DNA from: Orlajensenia sp001423545
GTDB lineage: Bacteria; Actinomycetota; Actinomycetes; Actinomycetales; Microbacteriaceae
Length of the DNA: 64,000 nt
Reading direction: 5' to 3'
Assembly (NCBI GenBank): GCA_001423545.1
Contig: LMOK01000001.1
Span: 496,001-560,000 of the forward strand
Numbering within the stretch: position 1 is the first letter of the stretch; each line of letters starts with the position of its first letter. This document shows, piece after piece, positions 1 through 9,995 of this stretch. The translations under genes and the position numbers were made by a program. Below the pieces are notes generated by a model. That model saw only the letters and a list, made by a program, of their open reading frames with translations. It made no database searches and was not told the origin of the DNA.

Positions 1-1455
1 GAGGAGGATGCGCACCTCCTCCTCGGTGTAGCCGAAGGTCTTCTGACGGCGCACGACCGATGCCGGCGGGTGCACGATGTGCTCCCGCTCGGGCAGGTCG
101 GAGAGCTTGATGCGCTCGTCGGTGAGCCAGTCGCCCCACGGCTCGGACGCGGCGAGCTCCGCCTTGATCTCGTCGTCCTCGATGAGGCGGCCGGCCTCGG
201 TGTCGACGAGGAACATGCGCCCGGGGCGCAGACGCCCCTTGCGCACCACCTTGGCGGGGTCGACGTCGATGACGCCGATCTCGCTGGCGAGCACGACGAG
301 ACCGTCATCCGTCACCAGGAAGCGACCGGGACGCAGGCCGTTGCGGTCGAGGGTGGCACCGACGAGCGACCCGTCGGTGAAGACGATCGCGGCCGGGCCG
401 TCCCACGGCTCCATGAGCATCGAGTGGTACTCGTAGAACGCCCGACGCTCGGGGTCGATCTCGGTCTGCTTCTCCCACGCCTCGGGGACCATCATCATCA
501 CGGCGTGCGGAAGCGAGCGCCCCGTGAGCTGCAGCAGCTCGACGACCTCGTCGAACGAGGCCGAGTCGCTGCCTCCCGGCGTCACGATGGGCAGCAGCGG
601 CTGGATCGGGCCGAGCACCTCGGACTCCAGCTGCGACTGGCGTGCGCGCATCCAGTTGCGGTTGCCCTGGATGGTGTTGATCTCGCCGTTGTGGGCGATC
701 ATGCGGAACGGCTGCGCCAGCGGCCAGGACGGGAAGGTGTTCGTCGAGTACCGCGAGTGCACGAGGGCGAGCTTCGACGCGAAGCGCTCGTCGGAGAGGT
801 CGGGGTAGAAAGGCTCGAGCTGGAGCGTGGTGACCATGCCCTTGTAGACGAGCGTGCGGCTCGACAGCGAGGCGAAGTAGACCTCGAGGTCGCGCTCGAC
901 GCGCTTGCGCAGCCTGTAGGCCTGACGCTCGAGGGCGAGACCGCTGAGACTGTCGCCGTTCTCGTCGGTCTGGGCACTGGCGAGGAAGAGCTGCTGGATG
1001 GCCGGCATGGCGGCGCGGGCGAGCGAGCCGACCTCGTCGGGGCGCACGGGGATCTCGCGCCAGCCGAGCACGACCAGCCCCTCCTCCTGCGCGAACTGCG
1101 CGAGGCGGCGCTTGACGTTGCTGCGGCCCGTCGGGTCCGTCGGGAGGAAGGCGTTTCCGACGGCGTAGCGGCCGACCTCGGGCAGGCTGAAGCCGGAGAC
1201 GGCGCGGAGGAAGGCATCCGGGATCTGCGTGATGATTCCGGCACCGTCGCCGGTTCCGGCGTCGGAGCCGACGGCACCGCGGTGCTCGAGGTTGCGCAGG
1301 GCGTTGAGCGCCGTCTCGATGATGTCGTGACCGGCCGTGCCGCGGAGCGTCGCGACCATCGCCAGGCCGCAGGCATCCTTCTCGGCGGCGGGGTCGTAGA
1401 GACCCTGTCGCTCGGGGACCGCACTGAAACGTGAGAACACGGGTGTTACTGCCAT
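1..1455 (-). CDS. gltB: Glutamate synthase large subunit (GOGAT), N-terminal 485 codons, cut by the window edge
   Basis: Large subunit of NADPH-dependent glutamate synthase, which makes two glutamates from glutamine and 2-oxoglutarate in the cytoplasm. Only the class II glutamine amidotransferase domain and the start of the central region lie in the window; the frame is open to base 1. The protein starts with ATG. The expected catalytic cysteine, exposed by removal of a short propeptide, is Cys29 in EKDACGLAMVA. The amidotransferase signature NGEINTIQGNRNW starts near residue 256. In actinobacteria gltD normally follows and would lie outside the window. The gene sits 116 nt downstream of lgt and reads the same way, with a possible leader hairpin between them. 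Family assignment is secure. Confidence 0.97.
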   Translation of the reverse strand, partial: MAVTPVFSRFSAVPERQGLYDPAAEKDACGLAMVATLRGTAGHDIIETALNALRNLEHRGAVGSDAGTGDGAGIITQIPDAFLRAVSGFSLPEVGRYAVGNAFLPTDPTGRSNVKRRLAQFAQEEGLVVLGWREIPVRPDEVGSLARAAMPAIQQLFLASAQTDENGDSLSGLALERQAYRLRKRVERDLEVYFASLSSRTLVYKGMVTTLQLEPFYPDLSDERFASKLALVHSRYSTNTFPSWPLAQPFRMIAHNGEINTIQGNRNWMRARQSQLESEVLGPIQPLLPIVTPGGSDSASFDEVVELLQLTGRSLPHAVMMMVPEAWEKQTEIDPERRAFYEYHSMLMEPWDGPAAIVFTDGSLVGATLDRNGLRPGRFLVTDDGLVVLASEIGVIDVDPAKVVRKGRLRPGRMFLVDTEAGRLIEDDEIKAELAASEPWGDWLTDERIKLSDLPEREHIVHPPASVVRRQKTFGYTEEEVRILL

Positions 1456-1514
1456 GGAGACCGCCCTCAGGAAGCTATCGGAGGCGGGACGACGTCGGCC
1501 CGAAAGGAAACAAG

Positions 1515-1547
1515 TCGCGTACGTCCCCGGTGGGGATCCTGTCGCGA
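1515..1547 (-). other. Nested hairpin in the lgt-gltB intergenic leader
   Basis: Read on the minus strand, an outer stem TCGCG/CGCGA encloses an inner stem TCCCC-ACC-GGGGA. It lies 60-92 nt upstream of the gltB start. It could be a weak lgt terminator or a leader structure for gltB. It matches no riboswitch that I recognise, including the glutamine types. The function is inference only. Confidence 0.3.
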
Positions 1548-1571
1548 AGAGGACTGCGGGGTTGCCCGGAC

Positions 1572-2591
1572 CTAAGCGCGCGAGCCGGTCGTGCTTGTGG
1601 CACCGGCATCGCTCGAATCGATCACAGAGGCATCGTCGCCAGGCTCGATCTCATCGGTTCCCTGCGAGTCTACCTCAGCGTCATCAGCGTACTCGTCGCT
1701 GTCCAGTGGCGCGTTCCACTCCCGGCCGGGGCCGTAGGGCGTGAGCTCGGCACCGACGTGGCGGCGGTTCTGCACGATGATGATGATCAGGCCGAGCAGG
1801 ATCGCAGCCCAGGCCGCCCAGACGTTGACCCGCACGCCCAGGAAGATCTCGCTCGGGTCGAGGCGGATGGTCTCCAGCGGCCAGCGACCGAGCCCGTACC
1901 AGACGAGGTAGAAGCCGAACGCCTTGCCCCAGCGCATGTTGAAGCGTCGCTCGAGGAAGGCGACCAGCACGATGATGCCGAGGATGTTCCAGAGCATCTC
2001 GTAGAGGAAGGTGGGCTGGAACAGCGTGCCCTCGGGGAGGCCGGCCGGCCACGCGGGGTTGGTCTTCTCGATCTCCAAGCCCCAGGGCATCGTCGTGGGC
2101 TGGCCGAACAGCTCGTGGTTGAACCAGTTGCCGAGTCGGCCGAGGGCCTGTGCTGCCAGCAGTCCGGGGGCGAGGGCATCGGCGAAGGAGAGGAACCGGA
2201 TGCCGGTGATTCGGCAGGCGATGAGCACACCGATGGCACCACCGATGAGTGCGCCGAAGATCGCTCCGCCGCCCTCCCAGATGGCCCAGATGGAGCCGGG
2301 CTGGAACGGGTTCCAGATGTTGGCGCCCTCGTAGAAGTAGTCGCTCGGGTGCGTGAAGACGTGGTAGAGCCGGGCACCGACGATTCCCAGGGGCACGGCC
2401 CAGAGCGCGATGTCGAGGACGATTCCGGGCTCGGCGCCGCGCTTGGTGAGGCGACGGCTGGTCCAGATGGTGGCGACGATGATGCCGGCGAGGATGCACA
2501 GCGCGTAGGCGTGGATGTTCAGGGTGGCGAACCCCAGCGGGATCTCGAAACCATCCCAGGAGGGGCTGGGGATGCTCAGGGGTGCAGACAC
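1572..2591 (-). CDS. lgt: Prolipoprotein diacylglyceryl transferase
   Basis: Integral membrane enzyme that transfers diacylglycerol from phosphatidylglycerol to the lipobox cysteine of prolipoproteins. 339 aa, GTG start. About seven hydrophobic segments are visible. The Lgt signature GRLGNWFNHELFG is at 151-163 and the second conserved arginine motif GRWPLETIR at 235-243. After the last membrane segment (about 258-274) comes a hydrophilic, acidic tail of about 60 residues, a common actinobacterial extension. It lies 82 nt downstream of trpA, in the trpA-lgt-gltB order typical of actinobacteria. Its lipoprotein function is unrelated to tryptophan, so the linkage is positional only. Ends TAG. 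Confidence 0.97.
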   Translation of the reverse strand: MSAPLSIPSPSWDGFEIPLGFATLNIHAYALCILAGIIVATIWTSRRLTKRGAEPGIVLDIALWAVPLGIVGARLYHVFTHPSDYFYEGANIWNPFQPGSIWAIWEGGGAIFGALIGGAIGVLIACRITGIRFLSFADALAPGLLAAQALGRLGNWFNHELFGQPTTMPWGLEIEKTNPAWPAGLPEGTLFQPTFLYEMLWNILGIIVLVAFLERRFNMRWGKAFGFYLVWYGLGRWPLETIRLDPSEIFLGVRVNVWAAWAAILLGLIIIIVQNRRHVGAELTPYGPGREWNAPLDSDEYADDAEVDSQGTDEIEPGDDASVIDSSDAGATSTTGSRA

Positions 2592-2673
2592 CGGGCGACG
2601 TACCTTTCGTTGTGTTCTCTCGACCGCGCTCCCCGCATGGGGTCGCGTCGCTCGGTCACTTTACCGCAGCGGG

Positions 2674-3464
2674 CTATGCCGGGATTCGCGTGCCGCTCGA
2701 CAGCTCGGCGGCCAGAGCGCCGACTGCCTCGATGCCACCTTCGGCGAGGGCCTTGACGAGCGCGGATCCGACGATGGCCCCGTCGGCGTACTCGAGCACC
2801 TCGCGCACCTGGGCTGCGGTCGAGATCCCGATGCCCACGCAGGTGCTGGTGGCACCGGCATCGCGCAGGCGAGCGACGAGGGTGCGCGCCGCGGCGTCGA
2901 CATCGGAGCGTGCTCCGGTGATGCCCATCGTCGAGACGGCGTAGACGAAGCCACGGCTGGCCTCGACGGCCTGATGGAGGCGGGCATCCGTCGACGACGG
3001 AGCGGCGAGGAAGACCCGGTCGAGGCCGACGCGCTCGGAGGCGCTCAGCCAGGCAGCCGCCTCGTCGGGGATGAGGTCGGGCGTGATGAGCCCTGCTCCT
3101 CCGGCCGCGGCGAGGTTGTCGGCGAACCTGTCGACGCCGTACTGAACGACGGGGTTCCAGTAGGTCATGATGAGCACCGGCGCCGACACCTGCTCGGTGA
3201 TCGCCTTGACGGCCGTGAAGCCGTCGCGCAGCCGGAAGCCGTCGGCCAGGGCGCGCTGGGTGGCGGCCTGGATGACCGGACCGTCCATGACGGGATCGGA
3301 GTACGGCAGGCCCATCTCGAGCACGTCGACGCCGTTCTCGACGAGTGCGACGGCGGCATCGACGGAGGCGCCGAGGCTGGGGAAGCCCACGGGCAGGTAG
3401 CCGATCAGGGCGCCGCTGCCGGCGTCGACCCGGGTGCGGATGGCGGAGGCGACTGTGCTGGTGG

Positions 3465-3468
<4 letters not shown>
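2674..3468 (-). CDS. trpA: Tryptophan synthase alpha subunit
   Basis: Cleaves indole-3-glycerol phosphate to indole and glyceraldehyde 3-phosphate and channels the indole to TrpB. 264 aa TIM barrel. The catalytic pair is Glu51 (DVLEMGLPYSD) and Asp62 (PVMDGP), equivalent to Glu49 and Asp60 of the enterobacterial enzyme. The phosphate-binding segment GIGIS and the following VGSALV are present. The ATG overlaps the trpB stop as ATGA, so the two subunits are probably translationally coupled and made in equal amounts. Last of the trp genes here; lgt follows. Confidence 0.98.
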
Positions 3469-4676
<1,208 letters not shown>

Positions 4677-4681
4677 CGTTT

Positions 4682-5461
4682 TCACACCTGCAGGAAGTCG
4701 TGGAGCGTGGATTCCGGGTCGCCATGGGTGACGAGGGCTTCGCCGACCAGGACCACGTCGGCGCCGGCTGCACGGTAGTGCGCGACGTCGTCGACGGACT
4801 TGACGGCGGATTCGGCGACGCGGATGACGCCGTCGGGGATGGATGCCGCGAGCCGGCCGAAGAGATCGCGGTCGAGCTCGAAGGTGGAGAGGTCGCGGGC
4901 GTTGACGCCGATGAGGCCGGCGCCGATGTCGATGGCCCGCGACAGCTCCTCGGCGCTGTGCGTCTCGACCAGGGCCGTCATGCCCAGCTCGCCGATGAGG
5001 GCGTGCAGTTCGGCGAGGACGGGCTGGTCGAGGGCTGCGACGATGAGGAGGACGAGGTCTGCCCCGGCCGCGCGGGCCTCGAAGACCTGGTAGGCCGTGC
5101 CGATGAAGTCCTTGCGGAGCACGGGGATGCGGACGGCCGCTCGCACGGCCTCGAGGTCGGCCAGGGAACCGCCGAAGCGACGTTCCTCCGTCAGCACGCT
5201 GATGGCCGAGGCTCCGCCGCGCTCGTAGGACAGCGCGAGGGCAGCGGGGTCGGCGATGGCGGCGAGGGACCCACGGGACGGGCTCGCTCGTTTGACCTCC
5301 GCGATGATGCGCACGGCATCAGCGGGGGCGAGGGCGGCCAGGGCGTCGAGGGCTGCAGGTCGCGCGAGAGCGGCCTGCTCGACCACGGTGAACGGCCGCT
5401 CGCTGCGGCGCGTCTCGGAGTCCTCGATCGATCCGCTCGTGAGGGCGGTCAGCAGGTTCAG
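4682..5461 (-). CDS. trpC: Indole-3-glycerol phosphate synthase, probable non-standard start codon
   Basis: Closes the indole ring of carboxyphenylaminodeoxyribulose phosphate, the step before tryptophan synthase. The signature IIAEVKRASPSRG is at about residues 52-64, with the catalytic lysine near 57. No ATG, GTG or TTG lies at the expected position. The reading frame continues up to an ATG at 5521, but that start would add 20 residues not expected for the family (arginine-rich) and overlap the preceding gene by 64 nt. The start adopted here is a CTG at 5461 that overlaps the upstream stop as CTGA; further CTG codons follow at 5455 and 5452. This gives 259 aa, the usual length. The product is secure, the start is not. 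Confidence 0.9.
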   Translation of the reverse strand: MNLLTALTSGSIEDSETRRSERPFTVVEQAALARPAALDALAALAPADAVRIIAEVKRASPSRGSLAAIADPAALALSYERGGASAISVLTEERRFGGSLADLEAVRAAVRIPVLRKDFIGTAYQVFEARAAGADLVLLIVAALDQPVLAELHALIGELGMTALVETHSAEELSRAIDIGAGLIGVNARDLSTFELDRDLFGRLAASIPDGVIRVAESAVKSVDDVAHYRAAGADVVLVGEALVTHGDPESTLHDFLQV

Positions 5462-5688
5462 TGTTCTCTCACCGTGGTCTTCGAGCCGCCGACGCCGTAT
5501 CCGGCACGTGCGAGCGCCCATCCGACGATGGCACCGATGACGAGGAGCACGGCCGAGGCCCAGACGAGCCAGACGAGTTCGAAGAAGAAGGCGATCGTGC
5601 CGATCGTGAAGGCGACCAGCATGATGATGACAGCGGTCCAGGCGGCCGGCGAATGTCCGTGTCCGAGCTCGGCGGTCTCTGTACTCAT
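5458..5688 (-). CDS. Small two-helix membrane protein of the trp operon (DUF6704-like)
   Basis: 76 aa. After a histidine/glycine-rich N-terminus (GHGHSPAAWT) there are two hydrophobic helices, roughly residues 17-36 and 40-61, then a short polar tail. I recognise the HG-x-PAAW type protein that actinobacteria keep between trpE and trpC; it has no established function. It lies between the Trp-associated membrane protein and trpC, and its TGA overlaps the presumed trpC start. ATG start with GAGGAGAA just upstream. The His-rich end could bind metal, but that is speculation. Confidence 0.85.
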   Translation of the reverse strand: MSTETAELGHGHSPAAWTAVIIMLVAFTIGTIAFFFELVWLVWASAVLLVIGAIVGWALARAGYGVGGSKTTVREH

Positions 5689-5723
5689 GGTTCTCCTCGT
5701 GAGGGTTGGGGTGCTGTGGAAGT

Positions 5724-6338
5724 CTACCGGTTGGCCGGGCCGGCGTCGGGCTCGGCGGTCGGGTCGTCGCCGCGCGAGAGCTCGTCCCATTCGTCGACGG
5801 CGCGGTCCTTCGCGCTCACCTCGGTGCTCTCGAGCCGCACGGCCTGGTACTTGCGGGCGGATGCCGGCCACCGGCGCGTCGTGAGCAGCACGCCGATGGC
5901 TCCGAGGGCGATGACGATGCCGGCGACGAGCGCAAGCACCGGCCACGCGCTGCCCTCGACGGAGCTGACGAGCTCGTGCACGGAGTCGGATCCGGAGACC
6001 CCTGTCGCCGCCGTGACGACGGACGCCCCGGCCGCGACGGGATCGCCGAGGGCGAGGGTCGTCGAGAGGATCACGCTGCCGCCAAGGAGCACGCCGAGCA
6101 CGCCGAGTACGATCCGGATGAACGGTCCGGCGATGGCGAGGGCGGCGGCCAGCGCGAGAGACGCGAAGGCGAGTGCGCTGAGCGCCGGAGCGGCGACGGC
6201 TCCACTCACCGCGAGCTCGGTCGATCCGCCGGCTCCCGACGTCACCGTGAGCGTGAACCACTGCTGCGTCGCCGCGAGCAGCGCCAACGCGGCCCCCACG
6301 ACGATGATGAGGATGACCTTGTACTTGGGCTTCTGCAC
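5724..6338 (-). CDS. Trp biosynthesis-associated membrane protein (TIGR02234 type)
   Basis: 204 aa, GTG start. There is an N-terminal helix at about 8-22 ending in the family-typical AATQQWFTL, an extracytoplasmic stretch, two further hydrophobic segments around 50-85, and a fourth at about 128-150, followed by a polar acidic tail. Actinobacteria carry this gene immediately downstream of trpE, as here (31 nt gap). Its role in tryptophan metabolism is presumed from position only; transport, enzyme anchoring or regulation are all possible. No catalytic motif is visible. Confidence 0.85.
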   Translation of the reverse strand: MQKPKYKVILIIVVGAALALLAATQQWFTLTVTSGAGGSTELAVSGAVAAPALSALAFASLALAAALAIAGPFIRIVLGVLGVLLGGSVILSTTLALGDPVAAGASVVTAATGVSGSDSVHELVSSVEGSAWPVLALVAGIVIALGAIGVLLTTRRWPASARKYQAVRLESTEVSAKDRAVDEWDELSRGDDPTAEPDAGPANR

Positions 6339-6369
6339 TACGCGGCCCTCACCACTGCGAGACCCGCGA

Positions 6370-7902
6370 TCACTGGGCGACCCGCGTCATGGCGTTGGCG
6401 ATGGCGACAGCCCGCAGGGGCGCCGCGGCCTTGGTTCGCGACTCCTCGTACTCCGTCGCCGGGTCGGAGTCGGCCACCAGGCCGGCGCCGGCCTGCACGT
6501 GGGCGACACCGCCCGCGATGACGGCCGTGCGGATGGCGATGGCCAGGTCGGCGTCTCCCCCGAAGCCGAAGTAGCCGACGACTCCGCCGTAGACGCCGCG
6601 CTGGGCCGGCTCGAGCTCGTCGATGATCTCCAGGGCGCGCGGCTTCGGAGCCCCGGAGAGAGTGCCGGCCGGGAAGGTCGCCCTGAACGCGTCGATGGCC
6701 GTGCGCCCGGGAGCGAGATCGCCCTCGACCGAGGAGACGATGTGCATGATGTGGCTGAAGCGCTCGACGCGCATGAACTCGGTGACCTCGACCGTTCCCG
6801 CTGTGCAGACGCGAGAGAGGTCGTTGCGCGCAAGGTCGACGAGCATGAGGTGCTCAGCGCGCTCCTTGGCGTCGGCGAGCAGCTCCTTCTCGAGGTCGGC
6901 GTCCTCCTCCGGGTTCGCGCCTCTCGGGCGGGATCCGGCGATCGGATGCGTGAAGGTGCGGCCGTCCTGCACCTTGACGAGCGACTCCGGCGACGACCCG
7001 ACGATCCAGTACGCCTCTCCGGCCACGTCCTCGAGGCTGAGCAGGTACATGTACGGGCTCGGGTTGAGGCTGCGGAGCACGCGATAGACGTCGAGCGGAT
7101 GAGCTTCGGCCGGGTGGTCGAAGCGCTGCGAGATCACGACCTGGAAGACGTCGCCCTCGCGCACGTAGTGCTTGGACTTCTCGACGGCGTCCTCGTAGTC
7201 CGACCGCGGTACGCGGTGGGACGGATCGGCCGGTGTCGACAGGTCGACGATGGCCAGAGCGGGCTCCGAGGGCGCCGCGAGGGCGGCCTGCAGGGCGTCG
7301 AGCCGGGACTGGGCGTCGGCCCAAGCGGCATCCGTCGTCGTCTGCCCGTCGTTCAGCACGCTCGCGATCAGTGACACCGTACCGAAGCGGTGGTCGAGCA
7401 CCACGAGGTCGGCGACGAAGGCGAAGGCCTGTCCGGGCACCTCGAAGTCGGCCGGCGGGCGGTTCGGCAGGTGCTCGAGCTGGCGCACGGCCTCCCAGCC
7501 GATGAAGCCGACGAGTCCGCCCGTGAGGGGCGGGTGGCCGTCGACCGGAGCCGTCTGCCAGCGCGTGTAGACCTGACCGAGCACCTCGAGCGGGGCGAGG
7601 CCGGCGATGTCGCCGAGGATGCGCTCAGCGCTCTCGCTGGCGCCGAGCCAGCGCACGGCGTCGTCGTGCTGGGTGAGCACGCCGAAGGAGTTGACGCCGA
7701 CGAAGGAGTAGCGCGACCAGATTCCGCCCTGCTCGGCGGACTCCAGCAGGAAGCTGCCGGGGCGTCCGCCCGTGAGCTTGCGGTAGATGGCGACCGGCGA
7801 TTCGGCATCGGCGAACAGCTCGCGGATGACGGGGATCACGCGGTGGTCTGTGGTGAGGGCGTCGAACGCCTCACGGGTGGTCGTGGCGGCGCTGACCGTC
7901 AT
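6370..7902 (-). CDS. trpE: Anthranilate synthase component I
   Basis: Converts chorismate plus ammonia from the TrpG glutaminase to anthranilate. 510 aa. The N-terminal regulatory lobe carries LLESAEQGG, where LLES is the usual tryptophan feedback site. The C-terminal chorismate-binding domain has PIAGSRPRG, LVDLARND and GTLSGAPKPRA. The ATG overlaps the hisI stop as ATGA, so entry into the trp genes is coupled to the his genes. No leader peptide rich in Trp codons and no attenuator is possible at this junction. trpG and trpD are not in the window. Confidence 0.98.
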   Translation of the reverse strand: MTVSAATTTREAFDALTTDHRVIPVIRELFADAESPVAIYRKLTGGRPGSFLLESAEQGGIWSRYSFVGVNSFGVLTQHDDAVRWLGASESAERILGDIAGLAPLEVLGQVYTRWQTAPVDGHPPLTGGLVGFIGWEAVRQLEHLPNRPPADFEVPGQAFAFVADLVVLDHRFGTVSLIASVLNDGQTTTDAAWADAQSRLDALQAALAAPSEPALAIVDLSTPADPSHRVPRSDYEDAVEKSKHYVREGDVFQVVISQRFDHPAEAHPLDVYRVLRSLNPSPYMYLLSLEDVAGEAYWIVGSSPESLVKVQDGRTFTHPIAGSRPRGANPEEDADLEKELLADAKERAEHLMLVDLARNDLSRVCTAGTVEVTEFMRVERFSHIMHIVSSVEGDLAPGRTAIDAFRATFPAGTLSGAPKPRALEIIDELEPAQRGVYGGVVGYFGFGGDADLAIAIRTAVIAGGVAHVQAGAGLVADSDPATEYEESRTKAAAPLRAVAIANAMTRVAQ

Positions 7903-8324
7903 GATCCCTCCGGATTCTCGTCCTGGTTCACTGTCTGGGATGCCGATGCCGTCACCGGCTGCAGCGGATCGACGTCGAAGCAGCTGTGCTCCCCGGTGTG
8001 GCAGGCCGCACCGATCTGCTCGACCTGCACGAGCAGGGTGTCGGCGTCGCAGTCGAGGGCGGCTCCGCGCACGTACTGGGCGTGGCCGGAGGTGTCGCCC
8101 TTGCGCCAGTACTCCTGACGCGACCGAGACCAGAAGGTGACGCGCCCCTCGGTGAGGGTGCGACGCAGGGCCTCGGCGTCCATCCACCCCAGCATGAGCA
8201 CCTCGCGGGTGTCCCACTGCTGGATGACGGCGGGCAGCAGGCCGTCGCCGCCGAAGGTGGCGCGAGCCAGGACGGCGTCGACGTCGGTGGCAGCCTCTGT
8301 GTTTCCCTGTCCTGTGGTGCTCAT
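7899..8324 (-). CDS. hisI: Phosphoribosyl-AMP cyclohydrolase
   Basis: Zinc- and magnesium-dependent enzyme of histidine synthesis; opens the adenine ring of PR-AMP. 141 aa, the stand-alone cyclohydrolase form not fused to HisE. Metal ligands are visible: DCDAD at 91-95 with Cys92, then Cys108 and Cys115 in ACHTGEHSCF. It overlaps hisF and trpE by ATGA on each side. The pyrophosphohydrolase partner HisE is encoded separately about 1.7 kb upstream. Confidence 0.97.
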   Translation of the reverse strand: MSTTGQGNTEAATDVDAVLARATFGGDGLLPAVIQQWDTREVLMLGWMDAEALRRTLTEGRVTFWSRSRQEYWRKGDTSGHAQYVRGAALDCDADTLLVQVEQIGAACHTGEHSCFDVDPLQPVTASASQTVNQDENPEGS

Positions 8325-9085
8325 GCGCGGACCACCGCTCCCTCTCGTGCGAGTTCCTGCTTGACCTGGCCGATGGTGAGCAGTCCGTCGTGGAAGACGC
8401 TCGCGGCGAGCACGGCATCCGCCCCGGCGTCGATCGCCGGAGCGAAGTGCTCCAGGGCACCGGCACCGCCCGAGGCGATCACCGGAACGCTGCTGAGAGC
8501 ACGCATGGCGCGCACCAGCTCGAGGTCGAAGCCCGCCTTGGTGCCATCGGCGTCGATGGAGTTGACCAGCAGCTCTCCGGCACCGAGCTCGATGGCCTGA
8601 CGGGCCCAGTCGAGGGCGTCGAGGGTCGTCTCGGTTCGACCGCCGTGGGTCGTCACGACGAACCCGGATGCCGTGGACGGGCTGCGCTTGACGTCGAGCG
8701 AGAGCACGAGCACCTGGGCTCCGAAGCGGTCGGCGATCTCGCCGATCAGTTCGGGGCGACGGATGGCTGCGCTGTTCACGCCGACCTTGTCCGCGCCGCA
8801 CGCGAGGAGCCGCGCCACGTCGTCGGCGCTGCGCACGCCACCGCCGACGGTGAGCGGGATGAAGACCTGCTCGGCCGTGCGCTCGACGATGTCGAAGGTG
8901 GTCGACCGGTCGTCGACCGTCGCCGTGACGTCGAGGAAGGTGATCTCGTCAGCGCCCTGCTCGTAGTAGGTGCGGGCGAGCTCGACGGGGTCCCCCGCAT
9001 CGCGCAGGTTGAGGAAGTTCACACCCTTCACGACGCGGCCGTCGGCCACGTCGAGGCACGGGATCACACGAACGGAGAGGGACAT
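8321..9085 (-). CDS. hisF: Imidazole glycerol phosphate synthase, cyclase subunit
   Basis: Uses ammonia supplied by HisH to convert PRFAR to imidazole glycerol phosphate and AICAR. 254 aa TIM barrel. The catalytic aspartates are Asp12 (VIPCLDV) and Asp131 (VLSLDVKRS), and the phosphate-binding loops PLTVGGGVRS and VIASGGAGA are present. hisH and hisA are not adjacent, so the glutaminase partner and the isomerase must be encoded elsewhere. Overlaps hisI by 4 nt. Confidence 0.98.
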   Translation of the reverse strand: MSLSVRVIPCLDVADGRVVKGVNFLNLRDAGDPVELARTYYEQGADEITFLDVTATVDDRSTTFDIVERTAEQVFIPLTVGGGVRSADDVARLLACGADKVGVNSAAIRRPELIGEIADRFGAQVLVLSLDVKRSPSTASGFVVTTHGGRTETTLDALDWARQAIELGAGELLVNSIDADGTKAGFDLELVRAMRALSSVPVIASGGAGALEHFAPAIDAGADAVLAASVFHDGLLTIGQVKQELAREGAVVRA

Positions 9086-9095
9086 CTCTCGCTCC

Positions 9096-9935
9096 CTAGA
9101 GACGCGCGGCGTGGATCGTCGTGACGAGGATGGCGCGGGCGCCGAGCTCGTACAGCGCGTCCATCACGTTGTTCGTGTCGTCCCGCGGGATCATGACGCG
9201 CACGGCGACCCAGTCGGGGTCGTGCAACGGCGAGATCGTCGGCGACTCGAAGCCCGGGGCGAGCGCCGTGGCCTGCACGAGCAGTCGGGCCGGCACGTCG
9301 TAGTCCATGAGCACGTAGCGGCGGGCGACGAGAACTCCCTGGAGGCGGCGCAGCAGCGTGGCCGTTCCCGGCTTCTCGTCGGGCGAGCTGATGAGCACGG
9401 CCGTCGACTCGAGGATGACGGGCCCGAAGACCGAGAGGCCGGCCTTGCGGAGTGTCGTGCCGGTCTCGACGACGTCGGCGATGGCGTCGGCCACCCCGAG
9501 ACGCACGGCGGACTCCACGGCCCCGTCGAGGGTGACGAGCGTGGCCGAGACGCCGTGGCGCTCGAGGAACGCGCCGACGAGGATCGGGTAGCTCGTCGCG
9601 ATGCGCACGCCCTCGAGGTCGGCGAGGTCGCTGAAGCGTTCGGCCGGACCGGCGAAGCGGAAGGTGGAGCGGGCGAATTCGAGCTCGGCGGTCTCGGTGG
9701 CGGCGGAGCCGGAGTCGATGAGCAGGTCGCGGCCGGTGATGCCGACGTCGAGTGCACCCGAGCCGACGTAGGTGGCGATGTCGCGCGGGCGCAGGTAGAA
9801 GAACTCGACGCCGTTGCGCTCGTCGATGATGTGGAGTTCCTTGGCGTCGCGGCGACCGGCGTAGCCGGCCTCCGAGAGCATGTCGGCGGCGGTCTCGGAC
9901 AGCGAGCCCTTGTTGGGCACTGCGATTCTCAGCAT
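9096..9935 (-). CDS. hisG: ATP phosphoribosyltransferase, long form
   Basis: Commits ATP and PRPP to histidine synthesis. 279 aa, the long HisG form whose C-terminal ACT-like domain (about residues 205-279) binds histidine for feedback inhibition. It begins MLRIAVPNKGSLSE, so I used the ATG at 9935; in-frame codons further upstream add residues foreign to the family. The PRPP-binding region is around DVVETGTTLRKAG. Sixty nt downstream of hisE. Confidence 0.97.
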   Translation of the reverse strand: MLRIAVPNKGSLSETAADMLSEAGYAGRRDAKELHIIDERNGVEFFYLRPRDIATYVGSGALDVGITGRDLLIDSGSAATETAELEFARSTFRFAGPAERFSDLADLEGVRIATSYPILVGAFLERHGVSATLVTLDGAVESAVRLGVADAIADVVETGTTLRKAGLSVFGPVILESTAVLISSPDEKPGTATLLRRLQGVLVARRYVLMDYDVPARLLVQATALAPGFESPTISPLHDPDWVAVRVMIPRDDTNNVMDALYELGARAILVTTIHAARL

Positions 9936-9995
9936 GGTGATGGGGTCTTCCGATGGGTCAGGCGAAACGTGGCTGGACAACTGGCGAACACTCGT

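Noticed and set aside
7899..7905. Trp leader peptide or attenuator before trpE
   Set aside because: trpE overlaps hisI by 4 nt, so there is no leader.
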